NCBI RefSeq assembly: GCF_000764305.2
Contig: NW_025935888.1
Coordinates: 62,001-126,000, forward strand
Direction of reading: 5' to 3'
Origin: Hyalella azteca
Taxonomy: Eukaryota; Arthropoda; Malacostraca; Amphipoda; Hyalellidae
Length of the DNA: 64,000 nucleotides
Numbering within the stretch: the stretch's first letter is position 1; each line of letters starts with the position of its first letter. Of this stretch, positions 22,764-35,480 are shown one piece after another. Under the pieces are notes generated by a model. That model was not told the DNA's origin and searched no databases. It saw nothing but the letters and a program-made list of their open reading frames with translations. Both the position numbers and the translations under genes were made by a program.

Positions 22764-22857
22764 TTTAAGGAGTGTACTCGTGGCACAGCAGATAAAATTG
22801 TACGATGACCGTTGGTGTAAGAAACATAAGGTGTGAGCAGAGAAACTGGTAAATTGC

Positions 22858-23160
22858 ATGTAACTATTACAGAAATGTACGATAAAGGTGAAAATGTAAC
22901 AAATATTAGCAAGCAGACACAATAGTCGTCTAGCTGTATAATGTACATGTATGTAAGCGTTACAGAGATGTATGATAAAGGTGATAATGTAATCAATATT
23001 AGCAAGCACATACACTAGTCATCTAGCTGTACAATGTACATGTAAGTAAGTATTACAGATATGTATGATAAAGGTGATAATGTAATCAATATTAGCAAGC
23101 AGATACACTATTCATCTAGCTGTACAATGTACATGTATGTAAGCATTACAGAGATGTATG
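22858..23160 (+). repeat. 93-bp tandem array
   Basis: Three and a half units, with TTACAGAGATGTATGATAAA at 22867, 22960, 23053 and 23146. The period is 31 codons, so two minus-strand frames stay open; these are not genes. Confidence 0.95.
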
Positions 23161-23222
23161 ATATATGATATGACATGAGCAGTGTGATGATATGACATGA
23201 GCAGTGTGATGGTATGACGTGA
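23160..23222 (+). repeat. ~22-bp tandem repeat
   Basis: Three units of ATATGACATGAGCAGTGTGATG directly follow the 93-bp array. Confidence 0.85.
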
Positions 23223-23230
23223 GCTTATCA

Positions 23231-23497
23231 CTCTTATCTAGGGCGTATATCAGGAACATATCAGCGTCGCTATAGACGCTCCTCGCTCTTATCTAGGGCG
23301 TATATCAGGAACATATCAGCGTCGCTATAGACGCTCCTTACTCTTATCTAGGGCGTATATCAGGAACATATCAGCAGCGTTATAGTCACTCCTCGCTCTT
23401 ATCTAGGGCGTATATCAGGAACATATCAGCAGCGCTATAGACGCCCCTCGCTCTTATCTAGGGCGTATATCAGGAACATATCAGCGTCGTTATAGAG
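23231..23497 (+). repeat. 55-bp tandem array
   Basis: Five units starting CTCTTATCTAGGGCGTATAT at 23231, 23286, 23341, 23396 and 23451. Confidence 0.95.
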
Positions 23498-24295
23498 GAG
23501 AATCTCCCGCTGCTTTTGACGTGCGTTTCTCCAATAAATTTCCTCTCAATGGCAACTCAGGAGATCTTGGAACAGAAGTTTTCCTCCTGACCGACTCGAG
23601 TTATCTTACGCGGCCGCTCCATCGCTGAGAAAAAATAGATCTGAATTATGATCTGCACGAACATCCATTCAATGGACACTTTTCAGGCTCAAGAACTTAT
23701 CGTTCTCAAATAAGAACTGTACGCTTCCGCTGTTGCTTCTGCCTGAGAAAAATCGTATGCATATTTTCAAAGTAAAATCTTGTTAAATTATTCACTTTTT
23801 TGTTTTCCTGACGATAAATTTTATCGTGCATTGGAATAAACCACCGATAACACGGCGGCCAATATTTGCCGGACAAAAATATGGGGATATTTTAGGAAGA
23901 AATCAAAAAAGATGATATGATGCGAGATAACTAACATTTAAACTTAAATTAGAGTTTACATATTGCCAGCATTTCTACAGAGAACAAGATTTCATTATGA
24001 GAATAAGCTCAAAATTCGTTTATAGCTTGATTCTCATGAATAAAAAAGCTGGATTTCCCCGCTAAGAAAATAAAAATAAAAAATAACATCCCCGGCTATT
24101 TCAGACATCAGGAAGTTTCATTCATTCGACGCCAGGCAGTTGAATTTCACCCCCTGTTCCATACATTATTGGTGTCAAATGAGGACTTTTCACACTATTA
24201 TATCCTTCATAAAGACAATCTTCTTACCCTAACTTCTGAATGCATACTAGCTGAAAGTAACAGAATATAATTCGCACAATAGCACATATAATATT

Positions 24296-24495
24296 ATCTC
24301 ACCCAGACCCCGTCCAGTCCAAGCAATATATACTGTGTCATTGCTAGTCCCTGCGTTAATGTCGCCAACAGACCACAGCACGACTCACCCAGACCCCGTC
24401 CAGTCCAAGCAATATATACTGTGTCATTGCTAGTCCCTGCATTAATGTCGCCAACAGACCACAGCACGGCTCACCCAGACCCCATCCAGTCCACA
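24296..24495 (+). repeat. 86-bp tandem repeat
   Basis: Two full units and a partial third, with CACCCAGACCCCGTCCAGTC at intervals of 86 bases. Confidence 0.95.
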
Positions 24496-24730
24496 CCTTC
24501 TACTGTCCCTGTCCCAGAAAGTATGCATAAAAAGCATGCAATTTATCTATGTATGTCTTGTAGCTAATTTTTTCCAAAAAAAGTCTACCTACCTTCGTGC
24601 ACAAATAGAGAAAATTTCCCTCCACACCGCCGCTATTTCCATCATTTTGTGCAGAAAGAAGCGTCATTAGCAGCGACGATGGCGTATGGAACAAGACGAC
24701 CTCCATAATGGCCAGCGCAGCCACACACAG

Positions 24731-24880
24731 AAAAATGACTGAGACTTTGCCTAAATAGCGATGCAATGTTTGTTCTTGCATGGGGAATCTTGAATCAGTT
24801 TGACCCGGTAAAAAGCGCATCAGCGCAACGTCGGCTCTTTGCTCTGCTGTGGGTTAGAAAGTGTGTCATGATTTGTACAA
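24731..24880 (+). mobile_element. MITE family 1 copy
   Basis: AAAATGACTGAGACTTTGCC, then TAAATAGCGATGCAATG at the left. A right part GAAAGTGTGTCATGATTTG matches other copies. The long open frame across it is incidental. Confidence 0.65.
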
Positions 24881-24979
24881 CAAATTATAGGCCTCAAATA
24901 ATTGTGCGGAGCATCACAGGCGTGACAACAATATACCAAGGACAGAAGTGCATGGCGGGATTTTTAATGCAGTTTACGG

Positions 24980-25035
24980 CAGTCGTAGAGTCGTAGAGTC
25001 GTCATTAGTCGTGGAGTCGTAGAGTCGTCATTGCG
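24980..25035 (+). repeat. Short GTCGTAGA repeat
   Basis: Irregular units of GTCGTAGA and GTCGTCATTA. Confidence 0.8.
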
Positions 25036-25639
25036 ACAGTGGCCTACTACAGCGTCGTATTCTTCAGAGTTGGGTATTATTAGAAATTATTGGTTCTTCA
25101 GGAATAGGGAAGGAAATATTATCTCTTCATACGTTGGTAATTACCGCGTATATTATTTATTCGTGAAATAAGAACTATTTTGCGATACTGAATTGGCGGC
25201 ACTCAGGCTGTCAGATTTTTTATCTTAATGGAAATGGAGCTTTCTATGTTAAGTTTGATCATACATTTTTACGTCTTAGCTATATATAGAACAGTAATTT
25301 CTATCTTTGATTCTTCTCTATTTATTTAATGCAGGCTTCAGAACGAGCACATTTATTTTAAACACGAGTGATGAAGTAAATTTGTCTTCTATGTCTAGCC
25401 GAACCTGCGTCTCCTAAAAGGCTCGGTCTTGGAATTTTTTGCCTAGCAAATTACTGGAAAAGAATGCACGGCGCTGCCTTAAGGTTAGTGATGGATTCCC
25501 GATAATTGTATGAGGCTAAGAAAGGGAGGCATGCGCGCTTCGCTTCTATATTATTTTCCTGTCCATTTAAGGCAGTGTACAGAGAAGCTCTTTCCTGTGT
25601 CGTGCACGGCTCGTGTACGAAAAAAATGAAGCTTTCGTA

Positions 25640-26075
25640 GTTAAACGCAAACCTTACATAGTTTAAAGCTAACTTTTCACAGTTCACAGCTAACCTTTCA
25701 CAGTTCACAGCTAACCTTTCGCAGTTCAAAGCTAACTTTTAACAGGACAACGCTCACACTCCATAATTTAACGCAGCCCTTTCATAGTTGAACGCAAGCC
25801 TTACATAGTTCAAAGCTAACCTTTCACAGTTTAAAGCTAACCTTTCACAGGACAACGCTCACACTCCATAGTCCAACGCTGCCCTTTCATAGTTACACGT
25901 TAACCTTTAACAGATCATGTTAACCTTTCACAGATCAAAGTTAACCTTTCATAGTTCACAGCTAACCTTTATAGGCCAACGCTCACACTCCATAGTCCAA
26001 CGCTGCCCTTTTATAGTTCAACGCTAACCTTTCATGGTTCAACGTTAACCTTTCACAGTTCACAGCTAACCTTCC
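25640..26075 (+). repeat. Nested ~19-bp and ~110-bp tandem repeat
   Basis: CTAACCTTTCACAGTTCAA-type units of about 19 bases form larger units that each contain ACAACGCTCACACTCCATAG. Confidence 0.85.
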
Positions 26076-26940
26076 GTGCTAAGTGGACTTAGGTTTGATC
26101 AGAAGCTATGAAGTACAGAGCTTGGGCTTAGCGTTGCTGATCTCATTAAGCAGAGCAGCTCGGGCATACGCAAAGTCGTCATGAGATCAAAATTTTACAT
26201 TTAGTTCAAATTTTCTTCTTTTATACGTGCAATAAATGAAATAACGAGTTAGTTATTCATTAAAACATCCACAAATAATATTTGACATTTTCAACAAAGA
26301 TCACAAATAAACTTTATGTGCAGTAGGTGAGTACAGAATTTATAAACTCCTAGTTGAATTTATGAACTAATACCAAAATAAATTCTTCATTTCAAAAAAG
26401 AAAAAAAAACATTGATTTAGATTCAAATTGATGCATCGAAGAATCTATACAAACAAGAATAACGCATCAAAATACTTACAAAGTAATTTCATATACTTTT
26501 TGACCTATTTCTTACTTATAGATCTGCTCTATTTTTCTGCTAAAATGTTACTGAAACAAGGCCTATTCAATTGATTAAGTTCAATTTAACTACTTCAACA
26601 TTGAGGTCAATCGTGGGACTAGAAGAGCGAGTTCATTAGGCAAAATTTGAACTGCTCGTAGTTTGAGTCGCACTTCAGAAGTTGACTGATTAAAGCAATC
26701 TCAGACCTCAGGAGATTGGCAGGGAACAATTTTTCCCCGCGGCCGAAGGAAGTTTTATCAGTTTGCATCAAAGTTGATGGACCTAATTTGTCAGGATCTC
26801 GAATGCACAAAGTTCATAGTCCCAAATCGACTTGTAATTTAAAGTTTCGTCGTCTCTGTATGTTTGCATTGCAGGCTTCCTAAAATTCACTCGTACCCGC
26901 TAATTTCAGGTACAATGTCCTTCTCGTATTTAGTCACGAA

Positions 26941-27130
26941 TTTGATTCCACGTGAACCATCGAGTAATTAGCTATACATTTTCATCATTTAAAACTTCCT
27001 TTAGAATCGAAAGCAGTTTGCTCTACTCAGAGCTTTGATTCCACGTGAACCACCGAGTAATTAGCTTTACATTTTCATCAGTTAAAAACTCCTTTAGTAT
27101 CGAAAGCAGTTTGCTCTTCTCAGAGCTTTG
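26941..27130 (+). repeat. 93-bp tandem duplication
   Basis: TGATTCCACGTGAACCAYCG starts units at 26943 and 27036. Confidence 0.95.
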
Positions 27131-27390
27131 CAGACTTGCAGTCTTTTGGTATGTTTGAGCTCTAGAAAGCAATGGTTTACTCCAAAATCTTTTCAAAACT
27201 AAATTCTATATAATTTGTTGATATGCTCTCAAGTATATGCTCTTTAATGATATGCTCTCAAAGTTAAAAATAAAATTCTTTCGTTGTGGCTCATGGTGGA
27301 GGCATATATATGCAGCGAGCAAGAACTATCTCACTAGATTAACTGAGATGCATTTAATGCTAATCGATGTTCTGTTATTTAAATATCCCT

Positions 27391-27690
27391 CAATTTGTAT
27401 AACCTCCTTTAATGTATCTTCATTGCAATGACTATTGGGAATACTTGTAATGGTAAATTAATTTTCTAATATTTTATTTCAATGAATAAACGAGAAGAAA
27501 TAAATTGAATGTTCGGTGTAATTCCCGTATACTTAACTATTGAATTCGCATAACCTCCTTTAATGTATCTTCATAGCAATGACTATTGGGAATAATTATA
27601 ATGGGAAATTAATTTTCTAATATCTTATTTCCATGAATAAACGAGGAGGAATAAATTGAATGTTCGGTGTATTTCCCGTATACTTAACAC
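27391..27690 (+). repeat. ~151-bp tandem duplication
   Basis: TAACCTCCTTTAATGTATCT starts both units (27400 and 27551), which differ at a few bases. Confidence 0.95.
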
Positions 27691-27746
27691 TCAACGAATT
27701 GCCTCTAATTACCAATATTTGACGAAAAATAACGAACGAAATAGGA

Positions 27747-27771
27747 GGCCCCGAGCAGTGTGCTCGGGGCC
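27747..27771. repeat. Perfect 11-bp GC-rich hairpin
   Basis: GGCCCCGAGCA, loop GTG, TGCTCGGGGCC. It resembles a bacterial terminator stem but has no T tract and lies in AT-rich eukaryotic DNA. Confidence 0.85.
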
Positions 27772-27835
27772 CGTAGAACGGAAACATAATTCTCTACTAA
27801 TTCCTATTCGTGTGAATTATTGACACTTCATTCTC

Positions 27836-27942
27836 AACGCCCTCTCTTGGTGATGGGAACCCATTTTGAAATGAATACAAAACGCAATTTAACCCAATTG
27901 AGGAGAAAACAACCATCGATATCACTTCTTTGCATGCACCAT
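27836..27942 (+). repeat. Dispersed repeat, piece of the 34-37 kb family
   Basis: CTCTCTTGGTGATGGGAACC to TCTTTGCATGCACC matches 34687-34788 and 37167-37265. Confidence 0.8.
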
Positions 27943-28893
27943 GTGGCAGGCGGGGGGAGCGACGCCGGCAAGCTGTAATACTGATACTGTACCATGTACC
28001 TGCTGTACTGTTACTTGGAGATTCAGTGTACTTTAGGAGGATTATGTGGCAAATTTTTATTGCATAGTTGGGAAGGTTTTAAATGAAGATTGCGGCCCGC
28101 AAAGAAGGAAAGAAGAGCGTCGCGTTGGAACAAAGGAAATCGGCACGTTGCAACACTCGCACAACCGACGCGATAATCTTCCATTGTTTATATTAACGCT
28201 CTGTAATGCCTTGATTTGAATGTGGTGAGGACGGCTACAGGTGGCAGTAAAAAAAGGGAGTGCGTTTAATTGTGGTCTAATTAACGTAAATTATTAGCTA
28301 ATTTTTAGCTTCAGCATAGTCTATCAATTATTTTCAATCGCAAAAAATCAAGCCATGCTCTCGGCAAGGACACTCTCGCTCGGTCTACAAGCTAGGCTCT
28401 GGAACACTGCACGTTGTTCGGCACAACTAAACTTTTGGAATGAAGCGAACTTTAAGTGTTTTTAAAATATTTATTTATGTGTTATTCGGACAGTTTAGAT
28501 CATCGATAAAAGTCAATATCAGTACCTATCAACGGAACGATTCCAAAGTTTGCATGAGTTATACTCATTCCTCCAAAGTTCGTTCACTAATTAAAATGAA
28601 AGACATATGAAAAAACGACGCTGTTGTTTTTGGTCTCCTGACTCGGCAGATAATAAATGTATTGCACTTATTCCTCCGATTCAGCACGCAAAAAGAAAAA
28701 AAAAAGGAGAGGCGTCCTCAATCCATGAGCGGCCACTGATGTCATACGTCATGATTATTCTTGGAGAATATAATTTTTGCTTAACTGACATAGGAGAATG
28801 AACGCTCGTATAACGTGGGGCGCCTTAAAGAACTGACGCAGGAGTCGGAAATTCCTTGGAAATGGGAGACGGCCGGACACATAAAGAAAAAAT

Positions 28894-29277
28894 GTTTCAG
28901 ATTCGGTATAGAAGTAGCTACATTGCGAGTGCGGTGGGAGAAGTAGAACTGCCTGGTGCAGCTGTGGGGAGAAGTAGATTGTTTCAGATTCGGTATAGAA
29001 GTAGCTACATTGCGAGTGCGGTGGGAGAAGTAGAGCTGCCTGGTGCAGCTGTGGGGAGAAGTAGAGCTGCCTGGTGCAGCTGCGGGGAGAAGTAGAGCTG
29101 CCTGGTGCAGCTGCGGGGAGAAGTAGAGCTGCCTGGTGCAGCTGCGGGGAGAAGTAGAGCTGCCTGGTGCAGCTGTGGGGGAGAAGTAGAGCTGCCTGGT
29201 GCAGCTGTGGGGGCGAAGTAAAGCTGCCTGGTGCAGCTGTGGGGGAGAAGTAGAACTGCCTGGTGCAGCTGTGGGAA
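28894..29277 (+). repeat. Compound array: ~88-bp units then 31-bp units
   Basis: Two ~88-base units start GTTTCAGATTCGGTATAGAA. They are followed by about seven 31-base units of GTAGAGCTGCCTGGTGCAGC plus TGTGGGGAGAA. The 31-bp unit is the tail of the larger unit, which later amplified alone. Confidence 0.95.
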
Positions 29278-29636
29278 AGGAATATTATTTCCTAATGAAG
29301 GTGTGGGTGGAGGTTGAGTTGCTTGGTGTTACACCTGTATAACAATATGGCTGATAAACGCAGGAGATAGTGCGGCTCAACAGTGATAGCATAAGTCTTC
29401 AAATATACATTTTTTCGGGGCACTTTGTTACGTATTTTCCGCTTTGCATGCATGCCTCTCGCTCTGACGCTGTGGTTTATCCGTTATTGGTTGTTTTCAG
29501 TTGGACGTTGCTAAAAATATTTAAAACTGTACATGAAATTGTTAAGTTTCAATGGAGAGATTTTTAGGTCATTTTATTGACGCGTCGGAATAGACATGAT
29601 TATGAGACCTGTCAAGGAACATACCATATATTCGCT

Positions 29637-29781
29637 TTGCTAACCATAATAATAAATTTCAAGGCTAATGATCTGCATCTCATGGTTGACGACGTAAGAC
29701 ATATTTTNCTGGCTAACCATAATAATAAATTTCAAGGCTTATGATCTGCATCTCATGGTTGACGACGTAAGTCATATTTTT
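29637..29781 (+). repeat. 73-bp tandem duplication with an N at the join
   Basis: CTAACCATAATAATAAATTT starts both units. The single ambiguous base at 29708 is at the boundary. Confidence 0.95.
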
Positions 29782-29910
29782 TGTGGAAATGAAGGTTGAG
29801 CAATTTCAATAATACTTTAATAGACAGTTTAATATGCTAGCAGTCGTGAAAAATTCCGGTCAAAGGACATGCTTTTGGATCTTCTGTGAACAAGGCACGA
29901 CAAATACAAG

Positions 29911-29970
29911 AATCGGCAACAGGCCACATCAGGCCTACTCTTCAGCGCCGACATCGCTATGATATGTTAT
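29911..29970 (+). repeat. Dispersed repeat, copy 1
   Basis: CGGCAACAGGCCACATCAGG then CCTACTCTTCAGCGCCGACA and TATGATATGTTATG. This matches 55684-55747. Confidence 0.7.
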
Positions 29971-29999
29971 GTTATAACAAATTCTTCTCTGTATCCATT

Positions 30000-32180
30000 G
30001 CCATTGGGCGACTACGGTACATAATAATATGGTTGATACAAATTCAAATATTGTCGTAAATTCAGCTTAAATTATTGTGATTCTAAAGTTTGTCTAAAAA
30101 TATAGTTTAAAATGCCAGGAAAACTTCTCCACTTATGTTGGGTTAATGTGTATTTTATTACAGTTGGATGATTAGTTTTACACATTGTGAAATAGAATGG
30201 AATAGAAGTGTCGGCACTAAAGAAATAGGTGGATTGCCTGTTGCCGATTCTTGTCCTTTTTTCGTGCGTGCTATCCCATTCTCCGTCCTCTACTGTGGCA
30301 GACTCGACAACACTTCCACAAGGGATCCGGCCTGTGTAGCCCGATCTTTCCATAACTGACGATTGATTGAGATAGTTGCCGGACTTATTGCCTGGTCCGT
30401 AAGTTGCTAGGCATTTAAGACTGAACATATTCTCAAGCTTCGTCTAGTCTGTTCTTGGAGGCGTTCATACTCGGATCGTCAACGATGCTATCAGGGAGGC
30501 TGTTCCGCATGTGGGTGACTCGAAGCGAAAAGAAATGTCGTCGCATGGATGTGTTACAACTTACAAAGCAGGGGGAACGAAGTTTAACGAACATATTAAA
30601 ATAATAGTCTATGAACTAAATTAATGTAGTTAAAATTATCTACCTTGTATCAACTTCAGGGCTTTATATGTTTAATATATTAGCCAAGCAGAAACGGAGA
30701 TCAGACTGAAGCTGAAGAAAAAATGCATAATTATTTAGAACTAATGATTTTAACAATAACATCTGAATACCATTTTTCATAATATATGTGAAAAAAATTA
30801 CGCATTGCATGTTTTTTTTCCTACTAATCCGAAAGCAAGTTATTAAGCAATCTATTGTATTTATTTGTGTGAACCCAGTTTTGTAGTAAAAATTATTCAG
30901 TGAGTGGCGTTGGTAACATTTTCTGTCATAGAAAACGGTAAAAATTAATTCATTTTCATCTACACGTATTGCTACAAAACTAAATGCATTGTCGTACTTC
31001 TAAATGAAAAAAAAAAATGAGAACAAAGTGAGAGTAGGCTATCCGAACTGTTTTTGGTTATGACGTGACAATATTTTATTTCTGATATAATAAAATTGGA
31101 TATCACAAAGGTTTGAAAAAAGTATTACTTGATATACAATTTTGCCCAAATATTAGTTAGAATATTTATAAAAAAAATTATTGGATTGTTGCAGCAAATT
31201 TTCATTGTATCAAGAAAGTAATACTTTTTAACTGTGATTTGTTATTACTGGTGGCTCGAGCGAGGCTAGATTATAGTTCTCAGTGTTCGCCGCGGAATGG
31301 CCGCCGAAGTTCAGTAGCGCGAGCGTTCGTTTCTAAATTTTTGCAAAAAGGAATCGTTAAAAAGTCTTTATAGGTGTAATTTGACGTTTATACATAGTGT
31401 AAGAATGTGCAAATCTAATTACAAAGAGACTGAAGCAGAGAGACTGTATTTAAAGGACTAATGCCTCTCGAAACTAAAGCAGAAGCTGGCAGGGCGCACC
31501 TGAGTGACCGACTTGAAAGCGCTCTGCCTTCAGTGACAATCGTCTCGCCTCCCACGGTGTCGATTTTGGCATGTATTTTTGACAGATTTTCCTCGGGCGT
31601 GTTTTATTGATTCATATTCACTAATTTTGGTCAATTTGTGTTTTGAAATCATAATTTAATACCACACCTTTCCATCTTTGGTTCGAGTTTTTTCTTTTCT
31701 AATTTGACTTTGTTCCTATGTTGATTTAGCTCATGTAGCTAAAACAAATCTAACCCGGTTTAAACCACAACAACTGAACAAGCAACACCGCAACGGGTAC
31801 TATGCTATATCATGTATTTTGTTGAGATCTCATTTTTGTTGAGATCTTATTTTTTGCTTATAAAGACTGAATACCTAATGCATTGGAAAGTTCTATAAGG
31901 ATGACATTAGATTGATTAGATTTAGAATTTCTAAATACCTAGGTTATTATAGATTTATAGGTAAGAGTTTAACTAATGATAGTTGTCAAATTCTGAATCA
32001 AAATTTGTGAATCTATCATCCATGGTCCTGACTCTCCTGAGAAACATTGGCTCAGGTTTGACAAATTGTTTATTTGAGAGTAATGTCATGTCCAAAAAAA
32101 AATTCCTTCCCCCCCAAAAAAGGGGTCAAAACAGAGCTTCCAGGGGTTAGCTTCAAGCAAGGAACAAGTTCATTTCGTGA
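30000..32180. other. No gene supported
   Basis: Mostly AT-rich. A GC-richer patch at 31250-31570 has no frame or RNA signature I recognise. Confidence 0.6.
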
Positions 32181-32183
32181 CTA

Positions 32184-32250
32184 CAGCAATCCCTTGATTA
32201 GCACGGTTTTGAATACCGCGGTTTTGATTAACGCGGAAAAAAAATTGTAA
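32184..32250 (+). mobile_element. Possible pogo/Tigger-type terminal sequence
   Basis: CAATCCCTTGATTAGCACGG and CGGTTTTGATTAACGCGG recall the CCCTTGTTTAACGCGG style of pogo-like ends. No opposing end and no recognisable transposase were found in 32.2-33.3 kb. Confidence 0.3.
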
Positions 32251-32700
32251 TTTTTTTATTCGTAGTTTGAAACTTCTAGTTCTAGTCACATAATAAATGT
32301 GTTCAATTTTTTCCTTTCGCTGAGTTTTTGATGGGTAAGGTTTGCATATGGGTAAGATTTGAAACGGAAATTCGTGAATACAGATGGAGATCGCTGTGTC
32401 CATACATGATTGGAAGATGAAGGTAATAATGCATTATCATTCGCCGATGACTCTCTTGAGAGAATAAAAAAATGTTAGCTTCTCTATGTTCTAGTAAACC
32501 TTGGAATGATGAGACTGCTGGCCGATAGCGAAGTAGCGCCTTTGGCAGCATTGTTAATAGATGCTGACGAAAGTAGATTCGGAAACTCGTCCTGGTCGTT
32601 TTGAAAAGGTTGTGAAGCTAAAGTAGTCGGAGTTATAGACCTTTTTGGTGTTTTTGTTCACGGACTTGATTGGCCGTTTTTTTAGGCTATCTGGTAACCC

Positions 32701-32730
32701 AGATTCTCGCCAATATGCTGGCGAGAATCT
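32701..32730. repeat. Perfect 11-bp hairpin
   Basis: AGATTCTCGCC and GGCGAGAATCT surround the loop AATATGCT. Confidence 0.85.
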
Positions 32731-34175
32731 TCCAGGAAACACGTCCGGGTCGTCTTATAAGTGTAATGAAAGTAATGGCATCCGTGAGAGGATATCGCTC
32801 GTGTATTGAGCGCATTTCGTGGGTGCAAAATGTTTATCAGCCTGCGCTTTATAACAAAACTTGAAACTTGCGAGCAAACTCGTACCAACTAATGCGACAT
32901 CCCTGCTGGATGAAGTAGAGCTATTATATACGATGGTCCATTGTTTCGCGCTGACGGAACACTTCAGTTTTAAGAAATTTGACGAAAGTACTCTAATGAA
33001 TCGAAGCTCGCTTGTAAAGTTACGCCCACGAGTCGACATTAACGAAACTATACATTTTTGGGAGAAGTAGGCAGCGGCGTGCTGCACGGTTTTCTCTTGA
33101 TGGTTTTTACGTTGATGATGCCAAGAGATTGAAAGTCGGTAGGCGTACCTCGAGAAATGCTGCTGGAAGATAATCCAATAGTTGGGTTGGTTTTCATGAG
33201 ACATGGAACTTAAGTTACCGTGCAAGATGTAACTCAATTTATTTTAAGAGGAACTTACAATGTCGCGATTAGAACATCAAACTGCAGCAAGACAGTTATA
33301 TTTTGAAACTTCAGTACAAAATTTGCGGGAGGTTTTTAAAGAAGCTCGTTTTTCGCAAAGTTATAATGTTCAGTTGGTATGGAACAAATTTTATATGCGT
33401 TAATCTGAAGAATGAATATTTTTAGATCAAACAATTTTTGACTGAGAATTATATCCGAAAGTACACAACTTGATACGACTTCACTCCTAAGCCTATTGTG
33501 GACGCTGCGTATTTTTGCTAAGCTTTCTGAAAGATACAATAAGGGCTGAATGGATTTTCCTGAAACAATAGCCAAGGGCTCAAGCTCAAGGCAAGCTCTG
33601 ATCTTGAAATTTAATGGACGGATAAACAATTATTTCAGTTAACCAGGGAAAACGTTTTCTAATAAATGCAGTCAGTCTCGTAGAATAGGAAGATTAATTG
33701 ATCATAGACTACGGAATTAATGAGATATAAATATATTAAAGTATTTGATGAATATTTATATTACATGACACTACGAAATTGACTAGAAAATTAATTGAGA
33801 ATCAATTTCAAATATTTGTGCAGCAGCAATTCCGTCTAATGTAGATCCTGCGGTGTATTGAACTGACTTGAATTAATTTCTTATGAAACGCAAATCACCA
33901 CTCCGTATTCGACAGAAAAACTTAGCACTCAATAATAGCGCTTACTGGAAAAACGACCGTTATAAAATTCAAATTGATAGCCTCAGGAAATGCACAACAC
34001 ACAGAGAGCGGAGAGATGAAGTAAGGGAATTAGAAATGTTATTCTTTATTCAAAGTTTAGCTGTTTAAAGCAAGGTAAGTAAAATTGTTATTGATTATTC
34101 AAAGTTTATAGCTTTACAACAATCAAAATGGAGACAAAAATGTTCCGGGCAAGGCCTGATGATGCGGCCATTGGC

Positions 34176-35030
34176 AACTGGACCATAGAAGCGTTGATTA
34201 TTTGTATGCATCCGGATAAGCTGATTTGCTCGAAAGTCGACTACCTTTATATGCGTTTTAGTTAATATCACCTGAAAACGAGTTTTGAGACAAATTTTCG
34301 TACATCGAAAATATTTTAGTAAGTTTTTTTTTTTAAATTGGCAAAAATGACGACCATACCATTGAACTCTATACACTTCGGGGATCATTGTGACACCATA
34401 AAATTTTTATTGAAGGATTACCGACCAATTTTTTTGTAAGTCCGAATTTTTAAAGAACTTTTTGAAAATAGCAATCATACCATTGAATTCCACACACTTC
34501 GGGGATTATTTTGATATCAAAATTTTTTGGAATTTCGACTTTTAACCAGAAAATTTTCCTCGACTACAAAAATTGTCGAAAATGGCGATCATACCATTGA
34601 ACTCCACACACTTCGGGGATCATTTTGGTACCATATAATTTTTTTCGAAATTTCGATTCCCAACCAAAAAAGTTTTCTCCACTCTACCACTCTCTTGGTG
34701 ATGGAAACCCATTGGAAATGGATACAAAACGCAATTTAACTTAATTGAGGCGGAAACAACCATCGATATCATTTCTTTGCATGCACCCTGAGATGCTGAT
34801 TTCCTCGCAAGGCCACTACCGCTATATCCATTTGACTTATTACCGCCTGAAAACGAGTTTTGAAACAGATTTTCATACATCGAAAATATTTTAGGCATTT
34901 TTTTACAAAAATGGTCAAAAATGGAGATCATACCATTGAATACTATGCACTTCGGGGATCATTTTGATACCATTTAATTTTCTTCGAAATTTCGATTCCC
35001 AACCAAAAAATTTTTCTCTGATCAAATTTT
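34176..35030 (+). repeat. 34 kb repeat family: tandem ~100-bp pieces plus a longer dispersed unit
   Basis: Pieces containing CATACCATTGAACTC, CACTTCGGGGATCATTTTG and TTCGAAATTTCGATTCCCAA occur near 34346, 34470, 34582 and 34920. A longer unit (34680-34918) runs from CTCTCTTGGTGATGG to TACATCGAAAATATTTTAGG. An older, more diverged version lies at 34195-34320. One frame is loosely conserved between copies (CMHPEMLISS, then YYRLKT), hinting at past coding. Confidence 0.75.
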
Positions 35031-35045
35031 TCTCCAAACATATCG

Positions 35046-35132
35046 GTCAGCGCAGCATTACAGTGCAGCGCAGCATTACAGTGCAGCGCAGCGTTACAGT
35101 GCAGCGCAGCATTACAGTGCAGCGCAGCTATA
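35046..35132 (+). repeat. 18-bp tandem repeat
   Basis: About five units of GCAGCGCAGCATTACAGT next to the 34 kb family. Confidence 0.95.
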
Positions 35133-35339
35133 CTGTAATTTTTTATAATTAACGCGAGTTGAGCGCCCCAATTAACTAAATAATATTAAAACCTGGCTCT
35201 GTTATTCCTGAGTTGAAATCGTATGAAGCCTTGACTCTTGGATAGCAGGAATATGCTGTCGTATTTTTTTTTTATAAAAAAGGCTTTGCTGACTTCACGA
35301 AATTCAGCTAAGAATAAACTATGAAGGTTTTATTGATCT

Positions 35340-35480
35340 CGTTAGCTAATATATGGTGATTAATATTAAATCAATATTAAATTAATTAAAATGAATTAAT
35401 ATTAATATTAAATTATTAATGTAATATTAATCAATATTAATTGATTAATATTAAATTAATATAAATTATTAATTCATAAC
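35340..35480 (+). repeat. AATATTAATT-rich palindromic low-complexity
   Basis: Irregular runs of ATTAATATTAAAT. Confidence 0.85.

Noticed and set aside
22858..23160. CRISPR-like regular repeats
   Set aside because: Units are contiguous without distinct spacers and the genome is eukaryotic.
32755..33237. 160-codon minus frame
   Set aside because: Non-repetitive, but no motif, no family resemblance and no splice context; long overlapping frames occur on the other strand too.
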